From an uncultured Oscillospiraceae bacterium (GTDB lineage Bacteria; Bacillota; Clostridia; Oscillospirales; Oscillospiraceae): a stretch of DNA of 38,002 nucleotides. Below the pieces are notes generated by a model. The model was given only the letters and a program-made list of their open reading frames with translations. It ran no database searches and had not been told where the DNA came from. Both the position numbers and the translations under genes were made by a program. The stretch covers positions 1-38,002 of the forward strand of contig CANQSU010000004.1 of assembly GCA_947626585.1 (NCBI GenBank), written 5' to 3'. Position 1 is the stretch's first letter. Each line of letters starts with the position of its first letter. Below, one piece after another: positions 8,278-17,500 of the stretch.

Positions 8278-8829
8278 TTAAGTGCTAAGACTGAAATTCC
8301 CAGACAGGGTTAGGGTCCCACCACCAGATACATTCTTCAAGAAACCAAGATATCGAATATAATCACCAAAATTACCGGATGGTCTAGATACTGTAAACTG
8401 CTTTGTATAATTTCCGGCTACATTAGTCCATTGATAGTACAATCCAGGATTTGTTGCGTATATTCCACCTTGCCCATCCCAATAACATGCGCCAGCACGA
8501 CCAGAAGTATTATTCGTATACGGAGAGAAACTTATGTTTGAACCAGTGATAATCAGTTTGCCACCCGTTAAATCATAATTGTAAAAGTATTTGGTTGTAG
8601 AATCAGTCACAACAAGGTCCTTTACATTCCCATAATAGGAAAACGGAAAATGTGCATTAATCCCACGAGTTGTCCCAAATGTTTCTGAAGTCGTATCAAT
8701 GATGATGGACTCCGGATCCGGGAGACCCAAAGGAACATACAGTTGAGATTCTTCACTTGCGAAAGCAGGAATGGCTAGCGAAAATGCAAGAATGACGGCA
8801 AAGAACAAAGCAATCAAGTTGCGCTTCAT
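8278..8829 (-). CDS. Secreted protein of unknown function
   Basis: A 183-residue protein with a textbook signal peptide (MKRNLIALFFAVILAFSLAIPAFA, cleavage after AFA). The mature part is rich in Gly, Asn, Ser, Thr and Tyr with regular beta-strand patterning (GGKLIITGSN, GGGTLTLSGNFSL), as in small extracellular beta-sandwich proteins. No cysteine pairs, sorting signal or catalytic motif stand out apart from one lone cysteine (GACYW). AGGAGG lies 7-8 bases before the ATG. It is the first gene of the operon, 16 bases before the lipoprotein, so the two products may act together at the cell surface. Function unknown. Confidence 0.75.
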   Translation of the reverse strand: MKRNLIALFFAVILAFSLAIPAFASEESQLYVPLGLPDPESIIIDTTSETFGTTRGINAHFPFSYYGNVKDLVVTDSTTKYFYNYDLTGGKLIITGSNISFSPYTNNTSGRAGACYWDGQGGIYATNPGLYYQWTNVAGNYTKQFTVSRPSGNFGDYIRYLGFLKNVSGGGTLTLSGNFSLST

Positions 8830-9298
8830 GAAAATTTCCTCCTCTTATAGATTTTCTTACAATGAATTATGAGTAGGCCATGCAACATTTGCAAATTGTT
8901 CTCTACAGTATTCGCGTGACAATCAGTCAAAAATGTTCCCCCTTTCTTGTTGATAGGTGCTCCTCCAAAGCAAATGTCAATAGCTCCTCATTTGTAATGG
9001 AATTATAGAAAAACATCAGATATTTTCAACTAATTTGACACAAATAATAAAATTTATTGCACGAACTAATATCTTTCACACTTTGCAAAGCTATTTCCCT
9101 ACATATCCGTCCGCACTGCCAGGCGGATCATTCTATCTGAAGGCTGGCTGATGGACTTCAAACGGACGCTATGGCTCCCGGAGGTGTTTGTCAGACCAAG
9201 ACACTCTCATTCTAACAGCTTGGGCAATGATGCGGAAACAGGCGTGGCTGGTTGCCGTGCCCTTGACCGTAAATTTATTGTAGGAGGTATCAAACCCA
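8830..9298. other. Intergenic region between minus-strand cargo and parA
   Basis: About 470 bases without a supported gene. The half nearest the cargo operon is AT-rich and carries its promoter. From about 9090 the composition shifts back to the GC-rich backbone, which may mark the cargo edge. A TTGACA hexamer at 9035-9040 has no good partner. The parA/parB promoter must lie here but is not clear. A TAGGAGGT site at 9281-9288 precedes parA. The ORF at 9151-9471 mostly shadows parA. Confidence 0.5.
8866..8894 (-). promoter_or_regulatory. Possible sigma-A promoter for the secreted protein/lipoprotein operon
   Basis: On the minus strand TTGCAA (8889-8894) and CATAAT (8866-8871) are separated by 17 bases, about 37 bases before the ATG. 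The -10 matches the consensus at five of six positions. A second weaker pair (TTGACT with TGTAGA) lies further upstream. Confidence 0.4.
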
Positions 9299-10120
9299 AT
9301 GGCAAAACCGAAAGTGATCGCCGTGGCCAACCAAAAGGGCGGCGTCGGAAAAAGCACCACCGTGTTCAATCTGGGCGCGGGACTCGCCGCCCAGGGAAAG
9401 CGGGTGCTGCTTCTGGACGTGGACCCCCAGGGCGATCTCACCAAAATGCTGGGCTTACGCAAGCCCCATGAGCTGACCATGACCCTGGCCACCGTGATGA
9501 ATGATGTGGTGGAGGACATCAACAGGGACGGACACCCGGAGATACTCCATCATAACGAGGGCTTCGACTTCATTCCTGGCAACCGGGCGCTGTCCGCCGT
9601 GGAAGTCAGCCTTGTGAACGTGATGAGCCGGGAAACGGTCTTGAAGCAGTATCTGGCCGGCGTGAAAAAGGACTATGACTATGTACTGCTGGACTGCCGC
9701 CCGTCCCTGGGTATGCTCGTCCTCAACTGCCTTGCCGCAGCAGATTACGTTATCATCCCCGTGCAGGCGGATTATCTGGCCGCCGAGGACATGACGGAGC
9801 TGGTGGGCACCGTGAACAGCCTTAAACGTCAGGTGAACCGCAACCTAAAGATCGGCGGCGTGGTCCTCACGATGGTCAACAACACCGCCTTTCGTAAGGA
9901 TATAGTGGAATCGGTCAGAAACGGAGCAGGAAAGAACATCCCCATATTCGATTCTGTTATCCCAGCCACAGTACGGCTGGCAGAAGTCAGTCTGGAGGAC
10001 AAGAGCATTTTCCGCCATGAGCCGCGGGGGAAAGCGGCGGAGGCATACCGCAATCTGGTAAAGGAGGTGCTGGACATTGGCGAGAAGAAGCGCAGCCGGT
10101 CTGCTGACCTCGCTAGATGA
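9299..10120 (+). CDS. parA: ParA-type partition ATPase
   Basis: A 273-residue ParA/Soj ATPase. The deviant Walker A KGGVGKST sits at residues 13-20, the A' region LDVDPQGD near residue 40, and the Walker B-like region YVLLDCRPSLG near residue 125. With ParB it forms a DNA-bound ATPase system that positions or stabilises the element; on ICEs it often aids maintenance while the element is circular. A TAGGAGG site stands 11 bases before the ATG. The gene overlaps parB by 44 bases and opens the long plus-strand operon. Confidence 0.93.
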   Translation: MAKPKVIAVANQKGGVGKSTTVFNLGAGLAAQGKRVLLLDVDPQGDLTKMLGLRKPHELTMTLATVMNDVVEDINRDGHPEILHHNEGFDFIPGNRALSAVEVSLVNVMSRETVLKQYLAGVKKDYDYVLLDCRPSLGMLVLNCLAAADYVIIPVQADYLAAEDMTELVGTVNSLKRQVNRNLKIGGVVLTMVNNTAFRKDIVESVRNGAGKNIPIFDSVIPATVRLAEVSLEDKSIFRHEPRGKAAEAYRNLVKEVLDIGEKKRSRSADLAR

Positions 10121-11003
10121 CCTGTTTACCACGCAGGAGGAACGGGACGAGGCCAAGCGAGAACACCTTGTAGATATTCCGCTGGACCAGATCAGCGACT
10201 TTCCCGACCATCCGTTCAAGGTGCGGATGGACGAGGACATGGCCGACCTCGCGGAGAGCATAAAGGCCCGCGGGGTGCTGGTCCCGGCGCTGGTGCGACC
10301 AATGGGCGACGGCTATCAGATGGTGGCCGGACACCGGCGCAAGGCTGCCTCGGAGCTGGCGGGCGTGGCGACCATTCCCTGCATCGTCCGCGAGATGTCG
10401 GATGATGATGCGATCCTGGCGATGGTGGAGAGCAATCTCCAGCGGGAGAAGATACTCCCCAGCGAAAAGGCTTTTGCCTACAAAATGAAGCTGGACGCCA
10501 TGCGGCGGCAGGGGAATCGGGTGGATTTAACTTCGTCCCCAGTGGGGACGAAGTTGGGAGCAAGGTCAAATCAAGAGTTGGCAGACCAATCCCCAGACGG
10601 AAAAACGCAAATTCACCGATATATCCGTCTGACTTCCCTTATCCCGGAGCTGCTCTCTCTGGTGGACGAGAACAAGATCGCCATGCGCCCCGCCGTGGAG
10701 CTGTCCTATCTCTCCCCGGACGAGCAGGCGGCTCTGCACGAAACGATGGATAGCGAAGAACGCACCCCTTCCCACGCCCAGGCCCTCAAAATGCGCAAGT
10801 TCTCTCAGGAGGGCAAGTTGAACGAAGATGTGATACTTTCCATCATGCAGGAGGAAAAACCCAATCAGGTGGAGCAGTTCAAGATGCCGAAAGAGCGGAT
10901 AAGCCGGTTTTTTGCGCCGGGGACGCCCGCACAGAGAATTGAGGACACCATCGTAAAGGCTCTTGAACTGTACCGCAAGCGCCAGCGAGACATGGAACGC
11001 TGA
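10077..11003 (+). CDS. parB: ParB/Spo0J-family partition protein
   Basis: A 308-residue protein with a TTG start at 10077, picked because AAGGAGGTG lies just upstream and no ATG fits. The N-terminal ParB nuclease-like domain (residues about 25-125) shows the CTP-binding box GHRRKAA and the ESNLQRE segment. A helix-turn-helix centre follows (KTQIHRYIRLTSLIPELL) and then a helical C-terminus for dimerisation. It would bind a parS-like site and stimulate ParA. An unusual perfect hairpin lies in the linker before the DNA-binding part. It overlaps parA and ends an apparent two-gene partition unit, since about 180 bases separate it from the next gene. Confidence 0.92.
   Translation: MARRSAAGLLTSLDDLFTTQEERDEAKREHLVDIPLDQISDFPDHPFKVRMDEDMADLAESIKARGVLVPALVRPMGDGYQMVAGHRRKAASELAGVATIPCIVREMSDDDAILAMVESNLQREKILPSEKAFAYKMKLDAMRRQGNRVDLTSSPVGTKLGARSNQELADQSPDGKTQIHRYIRLTSLIPELLSLVDENKIAMRPAVELSYLSPDEQAALHETMDSEERTPSHAQALKMRKFSQEGKLNEDVILSIMQEEKPNQVEQFKMPKERISRFFAPGTPAQRIEDTIVKALELYRKRQRDMER
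10529..10555. repeat. Perfect 12-bp inverted repeat inside parB
   Basis: AACTTCGTCCCC and GGGGACGAAGTT are exact reverse complements around AGT. The sequence stays in frame and encodes LTSSPVGTK. It may form an mRNA hairpin or serve as a protein-binding palindrome. Confidence 0.8.
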
Positions 11004-11182
11004 CAGCAGCCCATAAGTATCCTTTTTCAGCCCGTGGCTCTCCGGAGGGCAGGCCACGCTCCCCCTCTCCACACCTTACCCCGGAAAACCGCCTGACCGC
11101 CCGAAAGAAAAAGCGTTACCACCCCAGCGGCGCAAGCCACCTATTTTTATACCCAAATCAATCTTGAAAGGAGTTGTCAACC

Positions 11183-11416
11183 ATGCAGCACGAACCCTAC
11201 GAAAAGCGCCTGCTCCGCATTTTCGAGCAGGCCGGATACGCCCCCGCAGATATCCTCTCCCTCAAGCCGGAGGAGCTGGTGGAGGTCCCCAATATCACCG
11301 TCCCCAACATCCGCACGGTGCTGTTTATCCAGAAAAAGGTTCCCATTCCCAAGAGGTGCAAGCATTGCCCGGACAGGGCTTTGGAGAAGTTCCTGGAGGA
11401 AGTGGGTCTGGGATGA
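11183..11416 (+). CDS. Small conserved protein with helix-hairpin-helix-like segment and CxxC
   Basis: A 77-residue protein. The ATG at 11183 has AAGGAG 9 bases upstream; the track's TTG at 11174 abuts that site and is rejected. Residues about 20-45 (ILSLKPEELVEVPNITVPNI) resemble the helix-hairpin-helix fold of the RNA polymerase alpha C-terminal domain. A CKHC pair sits near the end. DNA binding is a guess from this likeness. The stop overlaps the next start as ATGA, so it belongs to the accessory-gene operon. Confidence 0.7.
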   Translation: MQHEPYEKRLLRIFEQAGYAPADILSLKPEELVEVPNITVPNIRTVLFIQKKVPIPKRCKHCPDRALEKFLEEVGLG

Positions 11417-12024
11417 ACGAAGAAAAGCGCATGGCCGGCGATTATGAGATCATCCAGGCCATCACTCTGGGCGGCCGGGAGATCGTCCTGGGCGAAAATT
11501 TGCAGGCCCCGCCAGACGAGCGGTATGTGTGCGCTTTTTGCCAGGATACAGGCTTGCGCCTTATATATGAGGAGGCCACAGCCTACGGCAGCTATGTGGA
11601 GGCGGTCAAGGACTTCTCTGACCGGTTAAAGGCCCAGGCCATACAGATCGAGGTGAGAATGCGTCAGCCCGCCGCAGCGGGCATTGATGACCGGCCTATC
11701 ACCGCCGAGGGATGCACCCCTATTGACGGAAACGACGATCTCCGCGACCGGATCGTGGTCATCAAACAGGAGGTTTTGCGCCCGGAGTACCGGGCGGCGC
11801 CCCACCAGATCAAGCTCTGCACCGGCGGTTTCGGCGCATCGCCCCATGCCCGCGACTCCGCCTGCTTCTGCGTGGATCTCTATACCGGCAAAGAGGCCAT
11901 ATATGAGCGCCGGGACATTCTTGGCACTATGACGTCGGAGCAGGCCCCGGAGTGGGCAAAGCAGGGGCTGAAGAAGTATCAGCAGCAGGAGAAAAAGCAC
12001 GACCGTGGAAGGGAGGCCAGATGA
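11413..12024 (+). CDS. Conserved ICE accessory protein, unknown function
   Basis: A 203-residue protein. The ATG at 11413 overlaps the preceding stop (ATGA) and is preferred to the 286-residue track ORF, whose extra N-terminus is a shadow of the previous gene. The N-terminal part (YEIIQAITLGGREIVLGEN) resembles the start of the next gene product, which suggests a shared domain. The C-terminal part has spaced cysteines (IKLCTGGFG, DSACFCVDL) and a conserved-looking WAKQGLKKY end. I have seen such sequences only as uncharacterised proteins of conjugative elements. Coupling to its neighbours suggests a role in element establishment or defence evasion, unproven. Confidence 0.75.
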   Translation: MNEEKRMAGDYEIIQAITLGGREIVLGENLQAPPDERYVCAFCQDTGLRLIYEEATAYGSYVEAVKDFSDRLKAQAIQIEVRMRQPAAAGIDDRPITAEGCTPIDGNDDLRDRIVVIKQEVLRPEYRAAPHQIKLCTGGFGASPHARDSACFCVDLYTGKEAIYERRDILGTMTSEQAPEWAKQGLKKYQQQEKKHDRGREAR

Positions 12025-12672
12025 ATGGCAGAACGAATCAACGCCGGATACACCATCATCCAGTCCGTACCCGTAGGCGATACGGAGTTCGTTCTCGGCA
12101 AGAACAAAAAAGCCCCGGACCTCTATGTAACATGGCGCTGCGACGGCGGCACGAATTACTATTGGGGTCACTACTTCAGTGATTTCCACCGCGCACAGAC
12201 AGACCTTTTTGACCGGGCACTGGAGAAAGCCCAGTGGGACGAAGAACACGCACCGAAAAAGTCCTGTCAGACGGAGAAGTATAGCATACCGTGCTATTCG
12301 CCATGGGGCACGGTAATAGGAGCCAATACGATATGTGACGGCGTTTACTACGTGTCTACGCGCACTCACAGCGGCATCATGGTCGGGCAAAATGTCGCGC
12401 GGGCATTCATGTCTCCCAGTGCTCTTCGTTGTGGTGTTGTCAAAGACAACTTCAATTGCTTTGAAAGGGAGCATGATGCACCGGTGGCCATCCGGGAATT
12501 ACTGGACGCAAAGAAAATGACCGAGCCTGTCAACGATTGTTACGCCCCGGGGGAGTACAGCAAGTTCATAAACGCCAGGGTGAAGCAATTCCACCCGGAA
12601 TACTGGCAGGATCGCCAGCGCCGATTGGAGGCCGCCGCCAGGAACAAGCGGGAAAAGGAGCGTGAACGGTAA
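12025..12672 (+). CDS. Conserved accessory protein with shared N-terminal domain and DUF7007-like region
   Basis: A 215-residue protein that starts one base after the preceding stop, with GGGAGG upstream. Residues 8-60 (YTIIQSVPVGDTEFVLGKN) match the pattern of the previous protein. The middle (SPWGTVIGANTICDGVYYVSTR) looks like the DUF7007 family, found in antirestriction and large polyvalent proteins of mobile elements; I make that match from memory and hold it loosely. The C-terminus is a charged helix (RRLEAAARNKREKERER). Its stop overlaps the next start (TAATG). Confidence 0.72.
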   Translation: MAERINAGYTIIQSVPVGDTEFVLGKNKKAPDLYVTWRCDGGTNYYWGHYFSDFHRAQTDLFDRALEKAQWDEEHAPKKSCQTEKYSIPCYSPWGTVIGANTICDGVYYVSTRTHSGIMVGQNVARAFMSPSALRCGVVKDNFNCFEREHDAPVAIRELLDAKKMTEPVNDCYAPGEYSKFINARVKQFHPEYWQDRQRRLEAAARNKREKERER

Positions 12673-13619
12673 TGGACTTAAAAATACGGCCCATGACGAA
12701 GCCGGAGCGGATGTATTCTTACACCCAGAGCCAGCAGATCATGGCCCAGAGCGGCTGCATCGGCCATCTGCGCGGCGATATGGGCAGCAACGGCAAGGGC
12801 TTTTTCACTTCCTGGGATGACCATGACCGGGATATGAAAACGGACGTTTTCAAAACGGAGCTGGACGATGTGGTGAACGCCATGCGCTTCGACCCGCAGT
12901 ACGGCGGCGTCCTCAAAGATCGGGGTGCGCTGTCCCACTACTGTTATTCCCAGCCGGAGAGCAGTTTTGGCAACGACCGGGAATACGGCTTCCGGGCCGA
13001 CACAGCGCAGTACGCCTATCTCATGAGGCTCAACCCCAACCGGGGCGAGTATAACCTCTATATCTACTGCTACCGGCGCGACTGGCTGGACAGGCATATG
13101 AAACATGCTGAGAGAGGCATTCGCTTCATCACGCCGGGATATAAGGAGCTGTTCCGCATCCCGGATGGCGATACGGTGCGAATAACCACCAGCACCGATG
13201 AAAAGCTGGACAGGGTATGTCGGTATATCGACGACTGCCATGTTGAGGTCGGAAACGGTCTGTATCATATCTGCCAGTTTGCCGAGATGATGGAGCGGTG
13301 CGGCAATACCGTGATCCCGCTGCGGTCTTCTCTGCCGGAACATTGCTATGTCTATGTTCTCACCGCGCATGAGATCGGCATTGTGAAGAAAGGTGAGCAG
13401 GGATATTACCGCAGCGACCTTTCTCCTGTGTACGGCGAAAACGGGAAAGAATTTGTCGATGAGATGAATCGACAGGGCAGCGTAAGCAAAGCGCAGGCGG
13501 CGGCCATGAGCGCCGGTTCCATGTTCGGCTGGTCCAATCCCATCGCAGACCCTGCCAACTACGATGAGCAGGGCAAGCTCATCAAGCCCAGGCATCAGGA
13601 TAGAGGTGACGCACGATGA
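12672..13619 (+). CDS. Conserved ICE accessory protein, unknown function
   Basis: A 315-residue soluble protein joined to the previous gene by a TAATG overlap and to the next by ATGA. It starts MDLKIRPMTKPERMYSYTQS and contains a region rich in aromatic and charged residues (RLNPNRGEYNLYIYCYRRDWLDRH) typical of an uncharacterised family carried next to giant helicase genes in clostridial ICEs. A second segment (YHICQFAEMMERCGNTVIPL) may be a separate small domain. There is no membrane span or known catalytic motif. The coupling shows it is made with the accessory set. Confidence 0.72.
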   Translation: MDLKIRPMTKPERMYSYTQSQQIMAQSGCIGHLRGDMGSNGKGFFTSWDDHDRDMKTDVFKTELDDVVNAMRFDPQYGGVLKDRGALSHYCYSQPESSFGNDREYGFRADTAQYAYLMRLNPNRGEYNLYIYCYRRDWLDRHMKHAERGIRFITPGYKELFRIPDGDTVRITTSTDEKLDRVCRYIDDCHVEVGNGLYHICQFAEMMERCGNTVIPLRSSLPEHCYVYVLTAHEIGIVKKGEQGYYRSDLSPVYGENGKEFVDEMNRQGSVSKAQAAAMSAGSMFGWSNPIADPANYDEQGKLIKPRHQDRGDAR

Positions 13620-14179
13620 CAGACGGAGATCATCTCATTTGGAGCGACTACGACCTGGACTATGAGGACTGGCGGGACTATTTGGAGGGAGAATATCCGG
13701 ATCTGTCCGAGGATAAGCGCGTCGCCCTCATGTATGAACTCAACAGTGAGTACCTGGAGGATGAGCGCGTCAATCTGAATATCCAACTGTCCCGGCCTAT
13801 CCTTGTAGCGGGCGATCTGGGCCTCTGGCACGGACGGCACATGGGCTATAAGGAGATCGCCAGCGGCAATATCCGGGATTGCCTCTATACCAACCGCGAC
13901 ACCTATTATGCCACATGGTATGTGGACAAGCTGGGGGACCTGCGCTGTGACGACATCCACCACGACGGCACCAACCACTATCTCTACCGCGTTTACAAGG
14001 ACACCGCCAGCGATACGCAGATAGAGCTTCTGAAAGAAAAGCTCTACCGGGGCATCGCCACCCGCGCCGACATCACCCGCGTGACCCGGAGGCCGGGGGA
14101 TGAGATCGCCCAGGTCTACGGCTGGACGCTCCCCCGCCAGCGTCAGCCGGCTGTTCAGATACGGGCGGAGGCAAGATAA
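13616..14179 (+). CDS. Conserved accessory protein, unknown function
   Basis: A 187-residue protein whose ATG overlaps the preceding stop. The N-terminal third is very acidic (DYDLDYEDWRDYLEGEYPDL) and could mimic DNA or bind a basic partner. The middle has LVAGDLGLWHGRHMGYKEI and a His/Asp-rich stretch (CDDIHHDGTNHYLYR). I do not recognise a domain. An acidic small protein in an ICE establishment operon fits an antirestriction role, but this is only a suggestion. Confidence 0.7.
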   Translation: MTDGDHLIWSDYDLDYEDWRDYLEGEYPDLSEDKRVALMYELNSEYLEDERVNLNIQLSRPILVAGDLGLWHGRHMGYKEIASGNIRDCLYTNRDTYYATWYVDKLGDLRCDDIHHDGTNHYLYRVYKDTASDTQIELLKEKLYRGIATRADITRVTRRPGDEIAQVYGWTLPRQRQPAVQIRAEAR

Positions 14180-14190
14180 AGGAGCCTGCT

Positions 14191-14562
14191 ATGAGTTACC
14201 GTCAGGACGCAGTGAAAGAGAAGTTTGAGAAAGTCACGGTGCTGGGCAAGCCCATGCTGTTCACCTGTCTGCGGATAGATCGCGCTACTGTTCCAAAAGG
14301 TCTGTATATGTACGAGGTACGGCACGATGACGATATGCGCGGCGATCCGGTGCAAATCGCCAGATGGATCATGGTGAACCATTTGGGAACGTTGATTTCC
14401 AGCGAACCGCTCAAACTTGTGCCGAGCAAAACTATAAATAATGCCTACCTGGACATTGACCCGGAAAAGGACTGGAACTATGAGGGTGTACTCTCCACCG
14501 TATCGGAATACATGGCGAAACACCCGCCGAAAAAGGTAAAGCACCGAGATTTTGAGCGTTAG
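14191..14562 (+). CDS. LPD28-domain protein
   Basis: A 123-residue protein that looks like a stand-alone large polyvalent protein-associated domain (LPD28 type). The pattern runs VLGKPMLFTCLRIDR, VPKGLYMYEVRHDDD, VNHLGTLIS and ends with a basic tail. Such domains are normally parts of giant polyvalent proteins of mobile elements, and here one is encoded directly before such a giant gene. Spacing is 11 bases after the previous gene and 16 before the next, each with a purine-rich site. Function unknown beyond the association. Confidence 0.75.
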   Translation: MSYRQDAVKEKFEKVTVLGKPMLFTCLRIDRATVPKGLYMYEVRHDDDMRGDPVQIARWIMVNHLGTLISSEPLKLVPSKTINNAYLDIDPEKDWNYEGVLSTVSEYMAKHPPKKVKHRDFER

Positions 14563-14578
14563 GAGGTAAAGCACCCAC

Positions 14579-17500
14579 ATGGCGAAACGAATCGACCTAT
14601 TGGCCGAGCTGTACCAGCGGACGCAGCGGGAAGTGACCGCGCCCCAGGAGTGGCAGCGGTTTTTGGCCTCCGCCTGCCGCAACTACCGGCTTCCCTTTGA
14701 GGAACAGCTTTTGGTCTATGCCCAGCGCCCAGACGCCACCGCCGTGCTGGAGATCGAGCGATGGAACAGGCGGTTTGGGCGCTGGGTCAACCGGGGAGCC
14801 ACCGGCATCCCCGTCTTTGACCGGGACTATGAGGGTCGGTCCCGGCTCAAATACTACTTCGACATTTCCGACACCCACCCCGGACGCTTCAGCCGGCCCG
14901 TGCCCATCTGGGCCATGCGCCCGGCGTATGAAGCCGAGGTCACGGAAACGCTGGAAAACGGCTTCGGAGAGTTGGAGAACAAGGACACCTTCGCACAGGC
15001 GCTCATTTCCGCGGCAAAAAACGCGGTTCTGGACAACATGCCGGACTATCTTTCTGAACTGCGGCAATTTACGGCGGACAGTTTTCTGGAAGATCTGGAC
15101 GATCTCAATGTAGAGGTCCTCTATCGGAACACGCTCCAAAACAGTATCGCGTATATGCTCCTGACCCGGTGCGGACAGGACACCGGCGACTACTTCGACG
15201 ACGATGATTTTCGCGGCGTGATCAATTTCAACACCCATGATACGCTGAACGCTCTTGGTAAGGCCACCAGCGACATTGGGCAGATGTGCCTTTCGGAGAT
15301 CGCCCGGACCGCTCTTGATCTGCAAAAAGAGGCGGAAAAATCAAATCGCACATTTGCGTTGGAGCCGGAATGGGAATATGCTGTCCCCAGAACAACAAAT
15401 CAGACGCCAGAAAGGAGCGCAGACGATGAACGAGATAGGCTACACGATGGTGAACGGGTACAGGATACCGAACTATCTGCCGCACCAGGAGCCGGAGATC
15501 CAGCTTGGGAAGTACGCGCTTCTGCGCCGGAGGTTTCTGAAGCAGAGCCGACCCATAACCTTTACGAATCTTCTGACCAGCGGGAAGCTGAATCCGCACC
15601 TGATGGAGATCGACCGGACAGCGCGGACCAGAGTGGAGCAGATCACGGAGCAGATGGCGAGAGCCGAGGGCGTGACGGAGGAACTGAAAGCCCGCGACCA
15701 GATGAAGTGGGCGGGCCTGATGAACAACATCAAGCAGGCGGCGGAGGAAATGGTACTCCAGGAACTGATCTACGCATAACCAATGTCGTGGCCGAGAGCG
15801 CGAGGGGCAGTGAGCTCCCCGCGCTTTTGGATGAAGAGCCCATTATGACCCTGCTTGCCAACCGGGAGAACGACCTCATCTTCACGAAAGAGCAGATAGA
15901 GCTTTTCTTCTCTCTGCATCCCGATATTAACGACCGGACCGAATATATCCGGCAGGCATACCCTTACCGGTTCACCGAGGCGATCATAGACGGCGAGCGT
16001 TATGGATATGTAGCCCAGGATGACGGCCTTGTGATGTGGGCCGGGTCCTACACATCCCCCACACACCAATCCCTGTTTTCCTGGGGGATCATCGCCGAAT
16101 GGATGGGCCAGCTCATAAACCGGCGGGAATACGGCGTCAATACCAGCGCCAAGAAGCTGCCGCCCCAGGATGACCAGCAGATGACCATGTTCGGCTTCGG
16201 CGGCGAGGAACCGGGATCGTCGTTGGCTGACGCGCAGTTTTCCTTCCTGTCCGACCTCCGCCTGCCTCAGCAGGTCATTGACGAGGCCATGTGCATCGGA
16301 GCAAATCGCGAGAACAGCCGCCTTGCCATCTGCGCATGGTTTATGAAGGACAAGCCGTTAGAGGATAACGCCGTGTTCCTCCGGGAGCATTACGGCACCA
16401 ATGGCGCGGGCTTTTATCTGAACGACCGGCAGTATTCAATATGGTACACCCCGGACGGCATCCGCATAGACACCGGCGATACCGCCCAACGCCCCGGCGC
16501 TACCACGCTCACTTGGAAGGAGGCCGCGAGGCGTATCCGGGAGCTGCTGGATCTGGGCCGGTATATGCCCCAACGGGAGGTTGACCAAGCGGCATCCCAC
16601 GAGCGCAAAGAACTGGCGAACAAGCTATTGTATCTCTGCCGGGATTTTGAGGAGGATTTCAGAGACAAATTTCTCCCCGTGTCCATGTCCATCCACAACA
16701 CCAATCTTGGGTTCCCGGAAGAAAGCGCCGCCATCCAATCCCTGCTGGAGCAGCCGGAAAGCTTGCAGCTCCTTGTGGATGAGGTGCGCGTGTTCGCGGA
16801 CGCCTATGACGAAAACCGGGATATTCTCCGCTTCCACTATCACAGACCGCGAGAACTGCTGCAGCGGCTCACCGACCTACAAAGGGAGCCGGTCATCTTC
16901 ACCGCCGCCGAGGGCCACGACCCTCAACGGCGGTTTTTCATTACCGGCGACGAGATAGATAAGCAGCTCCGGGGGAGTACGGAATATCGCCTCGGCGTGT
17001 ATGCTTATTTTCTGGCCCATCCAGACCACGAAGAACGCCGGAAGTATCTGAAAAAAGTCCACGGCGAGTACAGCGGTTCCTACAATGGCATCGACAACAC
17101 CACCTGGACAAGCAAGGGCCTCTCTTTCAGCCACGGCTCCATAACGGCCCCATACGCAAAAGTGGAACTGTCGTGGCCGAAGATAGAAAAGCGCATCTCC
17201 GTCATGATCGACGCCGGGGCATTTCTGGACGATGAGGATCGGGCCGCCATGCCCGACTATGAGCGTGAGCAGCTTGCGCGGGAGATCTACCACTTTTTCT
17301 CCAATGCGCCCGCTATCTTTGAGCGGCCATATCCCCGTGATATGTATTTTACCGACGCCGTGGGGCTTATCGCCAGAGCATTGAACGACCCCTCAGAAGT
17401 CGATGTGCTCTATGAAATGATGCTCCGACTGCGGGTAAGTACGGACCCGGAGGACCGCGACCATGACAGCCGGGAGCAGGCGTTCATCAACCTCTCCGCA

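Noticed and set aside
9263-9268. TTGACC considered as the -35 of a parA promoter
   Set aside because: No -10 at a usual distance; the next 17 bases run into the ribosome binding site.
9151-9471. 106-residue ORF across the parA start
   Set aside because: Its second half is parA read in another frame (Arg/Gly-rich) and it has no good site upstream.
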